A stretch of 64,000 nucleotides of DNA, from positions 1 to 64,000 of the forward strand of contig CAWKIA010000024.1 in NCBI GenBank assembly GCA_963849635.1. Direction: 5' to 3'. The notes under the pieces were generated by a model. It was given only the letters and a program-made list of their open reading frames with translations, did not search any database and was not told the DNA's origin. Shown here one piece after another: positions 62,166 to 64,000 of the stretch. The position numbers and the translations under genes are program-made. The stretch is from CAVRUD01 sp963849635. Lineage in GTDB: Bacteria; Chloroflexota; Chloroflexia; Thermomicrobiales; UBA6265. Each line of letters begins with the position of its first letter. Within the stretch, counting starts at the first letter, position 1.

Positions 62166-63215
62166 ATGGCCGTCGCCCTTTGGATTTTCCTCGTTGTCAT
62201 GGTCCCGGTAGTGGTGATCCAGGGGTGGCTCCTGCTCAATCTACGTGGACAGCAGAGTCGCCTGCATGGCCGGCTCGATGGCGTCGCCTCTCTGGCAGCC
62301 CAGGCCCGAACCGCCGCTCGGCCGCATAGTCCCGCCACCCCACCTCCACCAGCGGCCGCCGCCGCTGAGGTCGTGCAGGCTCCCGATTTCGATCTCCCGA
62401 CCCTGGCGAATACGCTGACCTCGTTGGAGGATCTGCTTTCGCGCGGGAAGCCCGTTCTCCTGGGGTTCACCGATCCCCGCTGCGGGCCGTGTTACGAACT
62501 GCTCCCGGACTTCGCCGGTTGGCAGCGGATCTATGCCGATCGTCTCACGGTCGCGCTGATCTCGGGCCAGGCAGTCGAGCAAAACCGGGCGATGACCGCC
62601 GAGTACGAATTCGAACCGCGCACGATTTTGATTCAGCGTGAGCACGAAGTCGCTGAGGCGTACAACGTCCAGATGGCCCCGGCCGCCCTGGTGATCCGGC
62701 CAGATGGGACGATCGGGCGAGAGATGGTCTACGGCGCTCACCGGGTTCGGGAGCTCGTGGCGGATACCCTTGGGTTGGTGCTCCCTGGTAAGGACGCCCC
62801 CGCGCAGGAGATCCAGACGGTCTCCCTGGGCCAACGAGTCCCAACCATCCGCCGGCCCGACCTGGATGGCGTTCCGATTGATCTGGATTCGCTCGGGGAG
62901 ACGGCGATGCTTGTCTTCTGGAGTCCCGGGTGTACCCACTGCCAGGAAGTCTTGCCCGCGATCCGGGCCTGGGAAGCGCAACCAGGCGGTCCGCGTCTGT
63001 TGGTGGTTACTGCTGGACCAGTGGGGCTAAACAAAGAGGTTGGGTTGCGCTCGCCGATGATTCCGGACGACGACAGCACGTTGAAGCGGACATTTGGGGT
63101 GACTGGAACCCCCGCCGCCGTCGTGATCGATGCCCTGGGCATCGTCGCCTCCGACGTTGCCCGGGGAGCGACCGCGGTACGGGCACTGGGAACGGATCGC
63201 TTCGCGACAAGCTGA
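62166..63215 (+). CDS. Membrane-anchored protein with two thioredoxin-like domains
   Basis: 349 residues from ATG 62166 (GGAG 9 bases before; ATG 62151 is the alternative). The N-terminal helix VALWIFLVVMVPVVVIQGWL anchors it, then an Ala/Pro linker. Domain 1 (about 75-200) has the CxxC in FTDPRCGPCYELLPDFAGWQ with TILIQREHEVAEAYNV. Domain 2 (about 215-345) has the CxxC in FWSPGCTHCQEVLPAIRAWE with FGVTGTPAAVVIDALGIV. The overall pattern recalls MauD/redoxin-type proteins, but with two active sites. It faces outward and could reduce or form disulfides in the Cys-rich exported proteins next to it. Confidence 0.85.
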   Translation: MAVALWIFLVVMVPVVVIQGWLLLNLRGQQSRLHGRLDGVASLAAQARTAARPHSPATPPPPAAAAAEVVQAPDFDLPTLANTLTSLEDLLSRGKPVLLGFTDPRCGPCYELLPDFAGWQRIYADRLTVALISGQAVEQNRAMTAEYEFEPRTILIQREHEVAEAYNVQMAPAALVIRPDGTIGREMVYGAHRVRELVADTLGLVLPGKDAPAQEIQTVSLGQRVPTIRRPDLDGVPIDLDSLGETAMLVFWSPGCTHCQEVLPAIRAWEAQPGGPRLLVVTAGPVGLNKEVGLRSPMIPDDDSTLKRTFGVTGTPAAVVIDALGIVASDVARGATAVRALGTDRFATS

Positions 63216-63792
63216 GCGCCCTGGCCGGCCGGGGCACGGACATTCGCGCGCACGTGATTCCGTACTCGCCAGTGGCCAATTCCGTAGAACGACGGATATT
63301 CCCAGATCGCCGCACAGCCTATAGTCGGGGCAGGTCAGGTTTGTTCGCGATTTGCGCCCGTGACTCGTTGCATGTGCCGCGAGACTCGGTGGTTTGTTCA
63401 CGATTCTCGGGGATCGGGTCACGTTCGCGGAGCAGCGAGATGGATAGATTTCGGGTCGATCGAATCTCCAAGGTGATTGCAGGTCGCGCGCGCGTTCATG
63501 CTCAAGCGATTGCCCAGGGCGGAGCAACCCAGGATATGAGAACCGACGCTCCCTGCGTCAGCCGGAGCGATCTTCTCTTCACAACGGGAGGGTACGTCGC
63601 GTTAGGAGGCCGTCAGTACCGTTCAACCGTGCGCCACTATCGATATTGACCCAGTACGTTTGGGCTAGTGTGTATCGATTCGTACGTCGGTACGATATAT
63701 TGCGTAGGTCTCATCGCCAAATAGCCCATGTAGGTGCCCAATTTCGCGCGTGTCATGCGTGCGCGGGATTCAGCTGCCAGGAGGTCCAGTGT
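63216..63792. other. Intergenic region with weak small ORF
   Basis: A frame from ATG 63440 (MDRFRVDRISKVIAGRARVH) looks faintly like the start of the twin-arginine family but has no signal core. The perfect inverted repeat TCGTAC-GTCG-GTACGA (63680-63695) lies about 100 bases upstream of the next gene and could be its operator. Nothing else is supported. Confidence 0.35.
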
Positions 63793-64000
63793 ATGAACCA
63801 TCGTTCGTTGCTGCCCCGCGTCCGCGCCTCGATCCTGGTCGGGCTTCTGATACTGGTCGCCCCCCTGATTGGCCCGCGCCCAGAACGCCACCCCCGTCGG
63901 ATCTAGCGCGGGCGTTACCCTGGCCGCGAGCGGGCTGGAGGCCCCGCGAGGATTCACCTGGGGGCTTGATGGCTCGCTCTACGTCGGGCTCTCCGGCTCG
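63793..64000 (+). CDS. ScyD/ScyE-type secreted protein, N-terminal part, frameshift near 63885 (runs off window)
   Basis: ATG 63793 follows AGGAGGT. The signal peptide is RVRASILVGLLILVAPLIGP. The first frame ends at TAG 63906; one base earlier the frame gives AQNATPVGSSAGVTLAASGL, EAPRGFTWGLDGSLYVGLSG, a typical start of ScyD/ScyE-like proteins (NHL-type beta-propellers, exported). The extra base lies in a GCGC stretch, so a miscall is likely. It continues beyond base 64000. Confidence 0.7.

Overview
The window is high-GC chromosomal DNA from what looks like a member of the phylum Chloroflexota, most likely class Thermomicrobia or a relative. This is inference, resting on the mix of gene families: twin-arginine Cys-rich proteins, DUF3291 and DUF2171 proteins, a fused MsrA-MsrB, a sufC-B-D-S-U order, F420-type luciferase-like oxidoreductases and LuxR-type ATPase regulators. 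No tRNA, rRNA or CRISPR array was found.

Layout. 1-4.4 kb: end of a solute-binding protein, a frameshifted Asp-box (sialidase-like) surface protein, a SnoaL-like protein and a DUF3291 protein, all on the minus strand. 4.8-5.9 kb: a fused MsrA-MsrB. 5.9-25 kb: an accessory region of living genes mixed with remnants. It holds a twin-arginine Cys-rich protein family, a decayed serine recombinase with a coupled upstream gene, a chimera of beta-lactamase and UV-endonuclease pieces, a badly frameshifted LuxR-ATPase, a cas3 fragment, msrA 3'-end fragments, IS5 and IS630 transposase pieces, plus intact secreted proteins, Tpx, an isochorismatase-like hydrolase, a methyltransferase and aminoglycoside phosphotransferase-like enzymes. 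26-30 kb: a Pro/Thr-rich anchored protein, RidA, a PNPOx-like protein, and a VOC enzyme divergent from a CGNR zinc-finger regulator. 30-33 kb: an aspartokinase-asd operon behind a Thr/Ile-rich leader peptide with a terminator/antiterminator. 33-40 kb: a minus-strand operon of a peptide/oligosaccharide-type ABC transporter with a toroid-fold protein, an NAD-dependent epimerase/dehydrogenase and an F420-type oxidoreductase. 40-43.5 kb: an M1 metallopeptidase and a secreted cupin-like protein. 44-46.4 kb: MarR plus an EmrB-type exporter. 46.5-48.4 kb: a small stress-type cluster (two DUF2171 proteins, SRPBCC, PRC-barrel). 48.7-52.1 kb: SGNH hydrolase, M20 deacylase, luciferase-like oxidoreductase, GNAT-like protein. 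52.1-59.2 kb: Fe-S assembly (Fur, SufC, SufB, a DUF5990-like protein, SufD, SufS, SufU, Rieske protein). 59.7-64 kb: a third Cys-rich protein interrupted by an in-frame TGA, a GNAT protein, a membrane-anchored double-thioredoxin protein and the start of a ScyD/ScyE-type secreted protein.

About a dozen otherwise good genes carry single-base frameshifts, including the normally essential sufB. Many of these are probably base-calling or assembly indels rather than true gene death. In contrast, the recombinase, cas3, beta-lactamase, UVDE, msrA and transposase pieces are truncated or rearranged and are real remnants.

The strongest regulatory finding is the attenuator ahead of aspartokinase. The -10 box places transcription start at or next to the leader ATG, so the leader peptide is probably read from a leaderless mRNA. 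The other notable points are the TGA at a Cys position of the Cys-rich family followed by a SECIS-like hairpin, a 110-bp upstream block shared by two family members, and period-7 inverted word repeats filling two intra-operon spacers.
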